DNA from: Bryobacter sp.
GTDB taxonomy: Bacteria > Acidobacteriota > Terriglobia > Bryobacterales > Bryobacteraceae
Assembly: GCA_022843625.1 (NCBI GenBank)
Contig: JALHNH010000014.1
Location: forward strand, 1 to 64,000
Direction of reading: 5' to 3'
DNA length: 64,000 bases
Positions within the stretch are counted from its first letter, which is position 1. Every line of letters begins with the position of its first letter. Below the pieces are notes generated by a model. The model did no database searches. It saw only the letters and a list, made by a program, of their open reading frames with translations, and had not been told where the DNA came from. The translations under genes were made by a program, and so were the position numbers. Positions 54,928 to 63,231 of this stretch are shown one piece after another.

Positions 54928-55428
54928 TTATTGCTCATTTTTGCCCCCTCCCCACAAACAGCCTTGAACCGGCAGTCGCGGATACCCCAAATCCAGCAGC
55001 CAAACCTTGACCTCCTTGCTCAGCTGGTCGAATGCGATCTTGTCCCAATGAGTTCGGCAAAATCTCCCGAAGGATGCTTCCGTGATACGCCCATTCACGC
55101 AGGCAAGATAACCCTTCTCACGCCACCGTCGGATTTGTCGAATGCTAACCCCCAAAAGGTCGGCAAGGTCCTTCGACTTGAACCCTCCCAAATTGTCTTC
55201 GCATCGACGGATTGCCTTAACCTTTGTGCGTATTGATGCCTCTGATCGATTCAAGCGGGCAGCAATCTCAAGGATCGGAAGCTCCGAAATCATTTCGCAC
55301 AGCAACTCAACGTCATCGTCGGTCCATGGGCGCCCTGTGCTCCAGCTGGAGACTCGCAAGCGCTGACCAGCGTGGGACCGGACAACCCGCTGCAACCGGA
55401 GGTCCAGTGTATTGACTTGTATTGGCAT
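54928..55428 (-). CDS. SANT-like plus HTH DNA-binding protein 2
   Basis: ATG 55428 follows GGAGG. The 166-residue product has the same plan as the previous gene: RPWTDDDVELLCEMISELPILEIAARLNRSEASIRTKVKAI, then FKSKDLADLLGVSIRQIRRWREKGYL, then FCRTHWDKIAFDQLSKEVKVWLLDLGYP. The two proteins are diverged paralogs arranged head to tail. The first domain resembles homeodomain-like recombination or transposon-associated regulators. Confidence 0.65.
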   Translation of the reverse strand: MPIQVNTLDLRLQRVVRSHAGQRLRVSSWSTGRPWTDDDVELLCEMISELPILEIAARLNRSEASIRTKVKAIRRCEDNLGGFKSKDLADLLGVSIRQIRRWREKGYLACVNGRITEASFGRFCRTHWDKIAFDQLSKEVKVWLLDLGYPRLPVQGCLWGGGKNEQ

Positions 55429-55729
55429 ACTGGACCTCCTTCCTGGGGGATGGGTAATGAAGTCACAGACTGAGGGTGGTGATCCAAGTGGGACACGCCC
55501 AACCGAAACGGCGTTCAAGGCCGTGCAACAACAGTGCGCTTAGCCGCAGAGCAGAGAGTAATAGCCCTACAAGAATGAGGCTCTAAGACTTCAAAAGCTC
55601 AGCGGACAACCAACAACCTTTGGATTGGTTGAGATCCAAATGCCAGCGAGAAATTTACGGTGAGGAACAGCGCTCTTCAAAACTCTTGCACAATAGGGGA
55701 AAGCCCCTTGGTAGGTGCAGGTCACATTC

Positions 55730-56311
55730 ATGGAGGATCAGCGAGCGGGCCATCATAGGCTCTGGATCAGTAGCCCCGACGGTGACGGTAACGAGGTGCA
55801 TCCGATGGTCCTCGAAGCGGCTCATCGAACGTGGGAGCGCGCGCGCCTGGTTGTGGTTCGACTGATGGGCGAAGATTCAGAGGCAGCGGAGATTGTCGAA
55901 GTGGTTGCGCAGGCGACGTCGCGGTCCATTGAATTGAATGGGGCCGTTCGATCAATCGAGTCATACTTGCTCAAATCGGTAGCCCGGGAGGCCGTGCGAA
56001 GAAAGAAGCGAGCAGGCAAAGTGATTTTGGTGGAGCCTTCGAATTTGGAGCTGCTTGCCGGATCGAAGAGTGAGCATTACGAAGAGCATCTCGACCGCGA
56101 TCGCTTTATCGCGCAACTCCGAGGAGCAATGGATTCGAAGACACTGGCGTTGTTCGAATACCGGCGGCTCGATTACTCCTGGAAAGAAATTGCATTGGCG
56201 CTTAACTACGCCAGTGCGCATAGTGCTGAAGTGCAGTTTCAAAAAGGGCTTTCACGGGCGCTGAAGAGGATCAAAAACTATTCCAGGCTGCCCCGAGAGA
56301 ATGAGGATTAA
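55730..56311 (+). CDS. ECF-like RNA polymerase sigma factor
   Basis: The 193-residue protein has a helical N-terminal half like sigma region 2 (EAAHRTWERARLVVVRLMGEDSEAAEIVEVVAQATSRSI). A region-4-like HTH near the end reads ALFEYRRLDYSWKEIALALNYASAHSAEVQFQKGLSRAL. Region 3 is missing, as in ECF factors. ATG 55730 follows TAGGTGCAGG. It overlaps the anti-sigma-like gene by 11 bases. The promoter it reads may serve the protease genes. Confidence 0.7.
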   Translation: MEDQRAGHHRLWISSPDGDGNEVHPMVLEAAHRTWERARLVVVRLMGEDSEAAEIVEVVAQATSRSIELNGAVRSIESYLLKSVAREAVRRKKRAGKVILVEPSNLELLAGSKSEHYEEHLDRDRFIAQLRGAMDSKTLALFEYRRLDYSWKEIALALNYASAHSAEVQFQKGLSRALKRIKNYSRLPRENED

Positions 56312-57068
56312 GATTGCAATGGCCGATGCAGAGAGACCTGTCTCAATGAAACAGGCGGATGAACTGGTTGAGCTCGGAAAACAAAGCTCCCGGTACGCGA
56401 ACCCAAACCCGGATCGCGTGGATTGTCCTTCAGCCCACACTTTGCGCGCCATGGCACTGCGCAGTAGGCAGCTGAGTCTTACCGATGCTCCCATTGCCCA
56501 TGTCGCGAATTGCTCGCCTTGCTATCAGCAGTATTGTCGATACCGCGAGGAAGAGATTCAACGCTCACGCCGTCGCTATGCGGCCTTCGCGATCTGCGCA
56601 GCGGCAGCAATCATTGTGGCGGTGCTGATTGGACGCAATGTCCTTCGCAGTCCAGCGAGCAATTCCAAGCCATCCATAGTGGATCGACGGCCCACCCAGG
56701 AGAAGGAGAAAGGCCCTGCGGCCGAGAGTCCACAACCTCAATTGCTGGCTCTAGACCTTAGCCACATATCTCCGTCCAGGGGAGACGACGAACCGGGGCA
56801 GAAGGCTCAAGGTCTAGTTATGCCTGCCAAGGCGCTGAAGCTGGAAGTTGTCTTGCCCGTAGCCTCACCGCCGGGCTCCTACGAACTGGGGGTCTTCAGC
56901 GTTGCTCACATCATGCAACATTCGGCGAAAGGCACGGCAACCCTCGACAAGGGAGTTACGAGGCTATCGGTCTCAACTGATCTCACCAGTCTCAAGTCGG
57001 GAGCCTATCTAATAGGAGTCAGAACGGCGCTGAGCGACTGGATGTTTACACCGGTCACGATTCGTTGA
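56301..57068 (+). CDS. Membrane anti-sigma-like protein (ZAS-type H-x3-C-x2-C)
   Basis: The N-terminal 85 residues carry IAHVANCSPCYQQY, a His-Cys-Cys zinc-binding set like anti-sigma ZAS domains. A single helix (YAAFAICAAAAIIVAVLIG) follows, then a Pro/Glu-rich linker and a beta-rich extracytoplasmic domain of about 110 residues (LEVVLPVASPPGSYELGVF). It is coupled to the sigma gene by an 11-base overlap. Signal-controlled release of the sigma factor, for example by a protease next door, is plausible (inference). Confidence 0.65.
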   Translation: MRIKIAMADAERPVSMKQADELVELGKQSSRYANPNPDRVDCPSAHTLRAMALRSRQLSLTDAPIAHVANCSPCYQQYCRYREEEIQRSRRRYAAFAICAAAAIIVAVLIGRNVLRSPASNSKPSIVDRRPTQEKEKGPAAESPQPQLLALDLSHISPSRGDDEPGQKAQGLVMPAKALKLEVVLPVASPPGSYELGVFSVAHIMQHSAKGTATLDKGVTRLSVSTDLTSLKSGAYLIGVRTALSDWMFTPVTIR

Positions 57069-58317
57069 GAATCCGAATGGCGGCATCCAGTTGGTTGTCA
57101 CGGCCAAGGCGATGCTCCTCATAGGACCAAGGAAGATGGTGATCTGGGACGATGCCTTGCCCTTCGAAAGTTTTGCCATCCCAGGTGATGTAAGCGGCCC
57201 GCGGAAAAATCGCCACATACCCATGGCCAACTTTAAAGCCTGATCCGGGAATCAGGCGTCCGGCGGTTTCAGTGCCAACGATCATCGCCAACCCTCGTTC
57301 CCGTGCGAATGCACAAACCATTTCGCCGGCGCTCACTGTTCCTTCATTCGTCAGAATTGCGATCCGACCATGGCACCGCTTGGGGCCGAGGCCTTCGCTA
57401 ACAATTGCGACAGAAGGATCCCGCCACCCGAATCGAAGTGCCAATCCCAAGATTCCCCATGTTTTCGATTTCGGAAGTCGATCAAGTTTCGGTAGATCAT
57501 CTTTGCCCAACCCCTTCTCTGCCGCCTTTCGCGTGAGCGTATATCCAATTGGCAATCGACGAGGCGTCAAATGGCTCATTAGCCGCAAGACACCCAAGCC
57601 ACCCCCGAGATGACCTCTCAAGTCCAAGATCAATGAACTGCTGGAACTGATTTCGGAGAAAGCGGCATCGATTTCCTTCGCGACATCAATGCCGATTAGG
57701 CCAGGCAGAATGCTCACCTTGATGTATCCTACGCCGCCCGGAAGGAGTTTCTGCACAACGCTCTGCGGCTCTGAGTATGGCTGTTTGGTTGAGCGAGGCC
57801 GAGGGATCACCACATTCAATTCGAGAGGACTTCCACTCCGCAGAATTTGTAGTGAAACCGATGCTCCCATTGGCAACATCGGTGGCGAATCGTTCGTTAT
57901 TGGCTCGCCATCGAGAGCAACCAGTTCATCACCCGGTTCCAGGCCCGCAAGTGCGCCGGGTCCACGCTCATGAACGTCGCGGACAACCCACGCTTTTTTG
58001 TCGGCCGTTGGCAGACGAGTGCACGTTACCCCGATGGCAAGCCGATACGGTACACGTCGAACGGACTCATGAAAGAAGCCCGTATGACTGGTGCCAAGAG
58101 CGCGAAACAGCTCATGTACCCCCGCCTCAAATTCAACCGGTTCGGCGCGGGAGATGACACTCTCGCGATGCGTGGCAACGTGATTGTTCCAGTCGACGCC
58201 GCGAAAGGCCGGGTCGAAGTAGAGCTTTGCTACTTTCGAGCAAGCTTTATCGAAAACCTTAGCGCGTTCTGCTTGTGATAGCCGCGGAGGGCCCGAGGGG
58301 AGTTCGCTGTGTGCCAT
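57055..58317 (-). CDS. PDZ plus S41 (C-terminal-processing-type) peptidase
   Basis: A helical N-terminal domain (KVFDKACSKVAKLYFDPAFRGVDW) precedes a PDZ domain (VVRDVHERGPGALAGLEPGDELVALDGEPI) and an S41 core with ILDLRGHLGGGLGVLRL and the catalytic Ser329 in NEGTVSAGEM. The Lys of the dyad of CtpA is replaced by the GTETAG form seen in tricorn-like members. No signal peptide is seen, so it may act in the cytosol. Its start overlaps the CHAT gene by 59 bases and its end overlaps the anti-sigma gene tail to tail by 14 bases. Confidence 0.85.
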   Translation of the reverse strand: MAHSELPSGPPRLSQAERAKVFDKACSKVAKLYFDPAFRGVDWNNHVATHRESVISRAEPVEFEAGVHELFRALGTSHTGFFHESVRRVPYRLAIGVTCTRLPTADKKAWVVRDVHERGPGALAGLEPGDELVALDGEPITNDSPPMLPMGASVSLQILRSGSPLELNVVIPRPRSTKQPYSEPQSVVQKLLPGGVGYIKVSILPGLIGIDVAKEIDAAFSEISSSSSLILDLRGHLGGGLGVLRLMSHLTPRRLPIGYTLTRKAAEKGLGKDDLPKLDRLPKSKTWGILGLALRFGWRDPSVAIVSEGLGPKRCHGRIAILTNEGTVSAGEMVCAFARERGLAMIVGTETAGRLIPGSGFKVGHGYVAIFPRAAYITWDGKTFEGQGIVPDHHLPWSYEEHRLGRDNQLDAAIRILNES

Positions 58318-60982
58318 CGCCGATTACCGAGAAACCCGCCCAATAGTATGGCGGGAACTCCTTTCCGAAGTCTTGAATCATCTCCAGTTGCGCGTCTCTT
58401 AGCGCATCGCTTACGTTTTTGCCTTTCGAGAGTTGGGTGTAGAACTTGCCCATGAGCGTGGCGGTGGAACGGTCATCCACCATCCAAAGACTTGCAGCCA
58501 CGCTGCCAGCCCCAGCCGCTAGAAAGGTCCTGGCCAGGTTAATGACGCCCTCTTGCCCTTCAAGTTTGCCGACAGCCGTTTGGCATGCCGACAGGGTGAC
58601 GAGATCCGCTTGCAACCTCTGCCGGCGGATCTCCCTGGGTTGCCAGAGTCCGTCCTCACCCGCTGATCCTGGTTGCAGAAGCAGGCCGGATCGTTCTGGG
58701 TCTTTCTCGCTTACGATCGCATGCGCAACAATGTGAATGATCTTAAAACGATCCAGCGCTTGCCGTTTCAGCTCGGCTTCGCTGGCCTGCGGGTCAACCA
58801 ACAACACACTATTGGGTCCGGCTGCATTTCCGATTGTGACAACCTCTTCTCTCGCAAAGGGTAGCGGCCCGAGCTTGCTCCCCACTTCTTCGAAGAAGCC
58901 GCGCGTAGTGGAGACACCTTTGGATTGCCGAGCGCCATCTGGGGACGATGCAAGCGCAAACAAGGGTTTGAGTGGCCCGTCCGCTCTGCCGTTTCCCCTT
59001 ACGACAGACAAAACAGTTCCGGACGGCGCATAGCCGATGCTCGTCGACTCAATCAGGTATCGTCCATCACTGTCGATGAGGGCTGCGAAGGGCATCGTAT
59101 GCAGTTTGCCATCAGGCACGATTATGAGTCTTCGCGTCGCCGCCGATGAAGAGCACGACAGCAGCAACCGATAAAGCTGGCGCGCCTTCTCTTGAAATGC
59201 TTCCTTACGTTTAATCGCTCCAACCACCGCGTCAACTGCGGCCTCAATGGTTCGCTTTCCTTCAAGGCTGTGGATTGAACTACCCGTTCGTCTGATCTCA
59301 ATGCAATAGGAACTGGGCTCGTCCAAAACGTATTCGAGGATCGCCTCATCGGGGGCCAACTGCCGCTCCAAAAAGTTAAGCGGGACTGGCTTGCTTCCCA
59401 ACAGCGCCATATCTTGAAAACTCTTACGATTTCGCGGCGATTCGAAGCCAGCCAACTCAAGCTCAACTCTCTCAAGTTCGAACAGCAATCTACGCATCTC
59501 GGCCGGCGTCCGGCTGGATCGAATCCTTCGCTGGACTCCAATGATCTTCAGCTCAGCAGGACTGGGCGCGTCACCGGGCCGATGGGCCCCAAAGCGTAAT
59601 GAGTCGGCAACGCTTCTGCCTCTTGCCGTTTCGATAATTTCGAAGGCTCTGGCAACACCACCTGGGCGGGATGCGGCTAATTTGAACTGCCCCATGTACA
59701 CGCGGCTCATCACTGCGATCAGCGAACTCCTTGCTGGGGAGCTTGGCATATTCACCAACATCCCCTCAATGAGCTGCCGTGCTTCTTCGTAAATCAATCT
59801 GGCTTCATTCAAACGCCCGAACTTGGCCTCCAGTTCAGCCTTACGGGCGAGGTAAGAAGGCAGGTCGTAAATTTCACCTGGCTGCCGGACGGTCGCGATT
59901 GCTTCGTCGGCCATTCGGAGTGCTGCCTTCGCATCTCCCTTGGCCGAATAAACATCAACGAGGTTTCCCAATGCGGCAGCTAGCATTCTTGGCAGGTTCG
60001 CTGCCCTTGCGACGTTTGCGGCTTCGAGATAGGCTGCCTCAGCCACCGAATACTCTTTCGCATCGAATGCGATCAAACCGGCTTGGACAAGGAGTTCCGC
60101 TTGCGCCCCAAGGATCTGGTGCTCGCGGGAGTAACGGAGCGACTCCTCAATCAACCGCAACGCCTCGTCGCGCTTCTTCATAGATCGCAGTCCACGAACC
60201 TTGCCAATAACGGGCATGATGGGATACCCACTGTCGGCAGACTTCGTTCCCAACGCAATGGCGTCATCAAACATCGGTAGAGCTTGCTCGGGACGATTGT
60301 TCGCCACAAGGCCGTTTCCGAGGAAGGTTCGGAAGTAGATTTCGGCGGTGAGGTCTCCCAGGGCTCGGGCTTTCTGAATCGCGCTCACGAGGCTGGTTAA
60401 GGCTGTAGCGTAGTCACCGTCGGCTCCTGCGACTAAGCCCAGTTGTCCCCGGGCGCGATTTGCCCATTTGTCGTCACCGATTTTCTGAGCCAACTCCGCG
60501 ATTGTGGTCCAGTCTTTTCTGGCCGCCTTTCCGTCGAGGTTCATATGAATGAGTCCTTGAACCGATAGCCCCCGGATTTGCAGTAATGGGTCGGCGACCA
60601 CAACCGGGTCGATAAGGCTTTCAGAGATTAGTTGAAGGTAACTGTCGTACGGACCTTTCTCAACATCTCGACGAAGCCGACCAAACTTCGCGTGGAACAT
60701 CTTGGCCCGGTCGCCGTTCTGCCCAAAAAGTGTTTCGGCTTCGGCGTACAGATCTCGAGCTCTGTTCATATTGCCGAGTTCGGCAAGGCGATCGGCCTCT
60801 TTCAAGAGCGCTTCGGGGTCAGTTGCCCCCCGCAACTGCGGAGTCAGAAGTACTGAAAGGGCGAGCAGGACATGCCACGAAACGCAGTAAGTATGAGGAT
60901 TTTGTTCACCCGTCAGTGCGCGATTCAGCCCAACCGGTACTTCGGTGGCTATAGGTCGGTAAAGATGCAAACACCCGCCCAT
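58259..60982 (-). CDS. TPR-CHAT caspase-like protease
   Basis: Helical TPR-like repeats (about residues 55-430) lead to a C-terminal CHAT peptidase (about 530-890). The catalytic pair is visible: His754 in HIVAHAIVS and Cys800 in LSACQTAVG. A hydrophobic stretch near residue 38 (HVLLALSVLLTPQLRGA) could be a signal or anchor, and the true start may be later than ATG 60982. CHAT proteases act in stress, cell-death and anti-invader systems, usually activated by partners that bind the repeats. It is operon-linked to the S41 peptidase. Confidence 0.85.
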   Translation of the reverse strand: MGGCLHLYRPIATEVPVGLNRALTGEQNPHTYCVSWHVLLALSVLLTPQLRGATDPEALLKEADRLAELGNMNRARDLYAEAETLFGQNGDRAKMFHAKFGRLRRDVEKGPYDSYLQLISESLIDPVVVADPLLQIRGLSVQGLIHMNLDGKAARKDWTTIAELAQKIGDDKWANRARGQLGLVAGADGDYATALTSLVSAIQKARALGDLTAEIYFRTFLGNGLVANNRPEQALPMFDDAIALGTKSADSGYPIMPVIGKVRGLRSMKKRDEALRLIEESLRYSREHQILGAQAELLVQAGLIAFDAKEYSVAEAAYLEAANVARAANLPRMLAAALGNLVDVYSAKGDAKAALRMADEAIATVRQPGEIYDLPSYLARKAELEAKFGRLNEARLIYEEARQLIEGMLVNMPSSPARSSLIAVMSRVYMGQFKLAASRPGGVARAFEIIETARGRSVADSLRFGAHRPGDAPSPAELKIIGVQRRIRSSRTPAEMRRLLFELERVELELAGFESPRNRKSFQDMALLGSKPVPLNFLERQLAPDEAILEYVLDEPSSYCIEIRRTGSSIHSLEGKRTIEAAVDAVVGAIKRKEAFQEKARQLYRLLLSCSSSAATRRLIIVPDGKLHTMPFAALIDSDGRYLIESTSIGYAPSGTVLSVVRGNGRADGPLKPLFALASSPDGARQSKGVSTTRGFFEEVGSKLGPLPFAREEVVTIGNAAGPNSVLLVDPQASEAELKRQALDRFKIIHIVAHAIVSEKDPERSGLLLQPGSAGEDGLWQPREIRRQRLQADLVTLSACQTAVGKLEGQEGVINLARTFLAAGAGSVAASLWMVDDRSTATLMGKFYTQLSKGKNVSDALRDAQLEMIQDFGKEFPPYYWAGFSVIGDGTQRTPLGPSAAITSRTR

Positions 60983-61190
60983 ATTGCTAAGAGTTTTCGC
61001 TCTCAGAAAACCTCACCAAAAAAGTTTCAGCAACCCATCCAATGCCCACTTTCACCATACTCCAGATATTTCGGTATGTAGCCCTAATGCAGGGGTAGTC
61101 GTCACATTGCGGTATTCCCCGCTGGGCATCTTTGTTGCTCACCAAGTCGCTTTGGCATTGGGCGAATTCGGGCTAAAACAACTCAAGTGC

Positions 61191-61207
61191 GTACGGGGCC
61201 TCCGTAC
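61191..61207. promoter_or_regulatory. Inverted repeat upstream of excisionase
   Basis: GTACGG and CCGTAC pair exactly around GGCCT, 33 bases before the excisionase start. It is in the right place for an operator of the excisionase/integrase unit, but no proof is available. Confidence 0.4.
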
Positions 61208-61239
61208 TCGATTTAGAGCCTGGATCCAAGGAGGTTGAG

Positions 61240-61473
61240 ATGTCTGTCTATTTCACAGAGAGAGAAGTTGCCACGGAACTGAGAGTGAGCCTTGCCTCCC
61301 TGCGCCGCTGGCGTGTGGAGAACCGGGGACCGCGTTTCGTCAAGGTGGGTTCTCTGGTTCGGTACTCGGTACGCGACCTGGAAGAGTGGTTGGCCTCGCT
61401 GCCGAGCGGAGGGCTATCCACAAAGAAAGAGCCACAGCCGGCTCGGCCACGCCGCGAAAAATTCGCATCCTGA
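61240..61473 (+). CDS. xis: Excisionase-like HTH protein
   Basis: The 77-residue protein has an excisionase/MerR-like HTH (FTEREVATELRVSLASLRRWRVENRGPRFVKVGSLVRYSVRDLEEWL) with the family WxxENRGPxFxKxG wing. AAGGAGG precedes the ATG. It directs excision together with the integrase starting 12 bases after its stop. Confidence 0.85.
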   Translation: MSVYFTEREVATELRVSLASLRRWRVENRGPRFVKVGSLVRYSVRDLEEWLASLPSGGLSTKKEPQPARPRREKFAS

Positions 61474-61484
61474 GGATTTGTCAT

Positions 61485-62675
61485 ATGTCACTCTTCAAAC
61501 GCGGCAAAGTTTGGTGGTACGAATTCTGGTTCGCGGGCCGGAGGATCCAAGAATCCACAAAGGCGACTAGCAAGTCGGTTGCGAAACTCGCCGAGCAGAA
61601 GCGAAGGAGGGAGCTCGAAGAAGGTTTCAACAGTGTTGAGGACGTCCGACACCTCCAAATTCAAACCCTGGGGCAAGTCGCGAACGACTACTTGACAAGC
61701 TATGCGCTCCGCCACAAGAGCACAACCTTTGCGAAGTATGCGGTTGGGCACGTCGTTCGGATTCTCGGTGATCGGATGGTCGTCGATCTAGACGAAAGAT
61801 CTGTGACGGAATACCAGGACGCCCGACTCCGCGAAAAGGCCGCTCCAAAATCCGTTAACGAGGAGGTCGGTTTCCTGCTCCGGCTGCTAGGTGACCGCGG
61901 AACCCTGATTCGCAATCGCCTGAAGAAGGAGAAGACCCTGAAGCTGAAGATACCCAAGAGCAAAGCAAAAGCCTATTCACTTGAGGAGAAGCAACAGCTG
62001 ATTGAAGCCGCCCGAAATACGCGATCGCCGCACATACTTCTTTCTATCGTTATCGCCCTAGGCACTGGTATGCGAGCCGGTGAAATCCGTCACCTGCACT
62101 GGGGCGACTTGAATTTTGAAAAATCGTATCTGACGGTAGGAAAGAGCAAAACCGATGCAGGTGAAGGAAGAACAATTCCGTTGAACCCTGATGTGCAGAA
62201 CGCGCTCCTTGAGCATCGAGAGTGGTTCGTGGCACGGTTTGGGATCGCCGATCCGAATTGGTACATTTTCCCGACAGGCCGGTCAAACAAGCTGGATCCA
62301 ACTCGGCCGGTCACTACTTTAAAGACCGGGTGGTCCAACGTGCGTAAACGCGCAGGTGTGACGGGCCGCCTACACGATACGCGTCACACATTCATTACCG
62401 AACTTGCCGAAAGCGGGGCTGGAGATCAGACGATCATGGATCTCGCAGGTCACGTCAGTCCTCAGATGGTGAAGAACTACAGCCATATTCGAATGGAGAC
62501 AAAGCGGGACGCGGTGGGGAAAGTCTGGCTGAAGCAGAGGAGTGCTGTCAGTGAACCCATGCTTCTGGAACCACAGAGACAAGACAACCGACGCCAAGTC
62601 GAAGCTGAGTTACGAACGAAAGCGAAGGGTTCAACCGGTCGCAGCGAAGGCTCGCCGACCGAAAGTGAAGACTGA
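61485..62675 (+). CDS. int: Tyrosine site-specific integrase
   Basis: The 396-residue recombinase has an N-terminal arm-binding domain (FKRGKVWWYEFWFAGRRIQESTKA), a core-binding domain and the catalytic set R (GTGMRAGEIRHLHW), H-x-x-R (LHDTRHTF), GH (DLAGHVS) and Tyr in VKNYSHI. ATG 61485 is preceded by TGAGGAT. It ends 417 bases before the tRNA-Asn gene and would have inserted the island there. Confidence 0.95.
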   Translation: MSLFKRGKVWWYEFWFAGRRIQESTKATSKSVAKLAEQKRRRELEEGFNSVEDVRHLQIQTLGQVANDYLTSYALRHKSTTFAKYAVGHVVRILGDRMVVDLDERSVTEYQDARLREKAAPKSVNEEVGFLLRLLGDRGTLIRNRLKKEKTLKLKIPKSKAKAYSLEEKQQLIEAARNTRSPHILLSIVIALGTGMRAGEIRHLHWGDLNFEKSYLTVGKSKTDAGEGRTIPLNPDVQNALLEHREWFVARFGIADPNWYIFPTGRSNKLDPTRPVTTLKTGWSNVRKRAGVTGRLHDTRHTFITELAESGAGDQTIMDLAGHVSPQMVKNYSHIRMETKRDAVGKVWLKQRSAVSEPMLLEPQRQDNRRQVEAELRTKAKGSTGRSEGSPTESED

Positions 62676-63092
62676 CCTATAGCTCCTGTAGCCGACCAGC
62701 GCTTTGCCCCACATTTCGTCGGCCAAAACAGTCCAGGTTGTTTCGCTTCGTCAGACGCGTGGGAAGAAGCGCATGTGATCTCCACGCGTGTGCTGCAATT
62801 CGACAACGGGTCTCGTCAACTGCACTGCATTTTGGGGGAACAAGAAACCATCGCGGCGACTGACACAAGCGACAGTGATTTGGTCCGGTCATCATTAGCA
62901 CCTAACGGCGACTGAAGACAGACATACACGCCTTCATGTCACTGGCAAATTGCCGCTACCTGCTCAAACGGATCCACGATTTGGATCCATTTGTACTCAT
63001 GTTGAAGGAGTGTCCCTACAAAAGTCCCTACAGTCGTCATTTTTTAAGGGAGGAGGGAAGGGAGGGATGGTCGCTAAGACCTTGAAAAGATT
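62676..63092. repeat. Integrase-tRNA interval with short repeats (attachment region)
   Basis: The stretch holds a 9-bp direct repeat GTCCCTACA (63012-63020 and 63024-63032, 12-bp period) and a perfect 7-bp inverted repeat GGATCCA/TGGATCC (62970-62988). These look like arm-type or operator sites next to an attachment site. No gene is supported. The att core itself is probably the 3' part of the tRNA gene (63093 onward). Confidence 0.5.
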
Positions 63093-63167
<75 letters not shown>

Positions 63168-63231
63168 ACGCTGACTTTTCTATTACAGCAAACGCGTCTC
63201 TTGGCTGTCAAGACTCAGTTCACTTCAGCTT

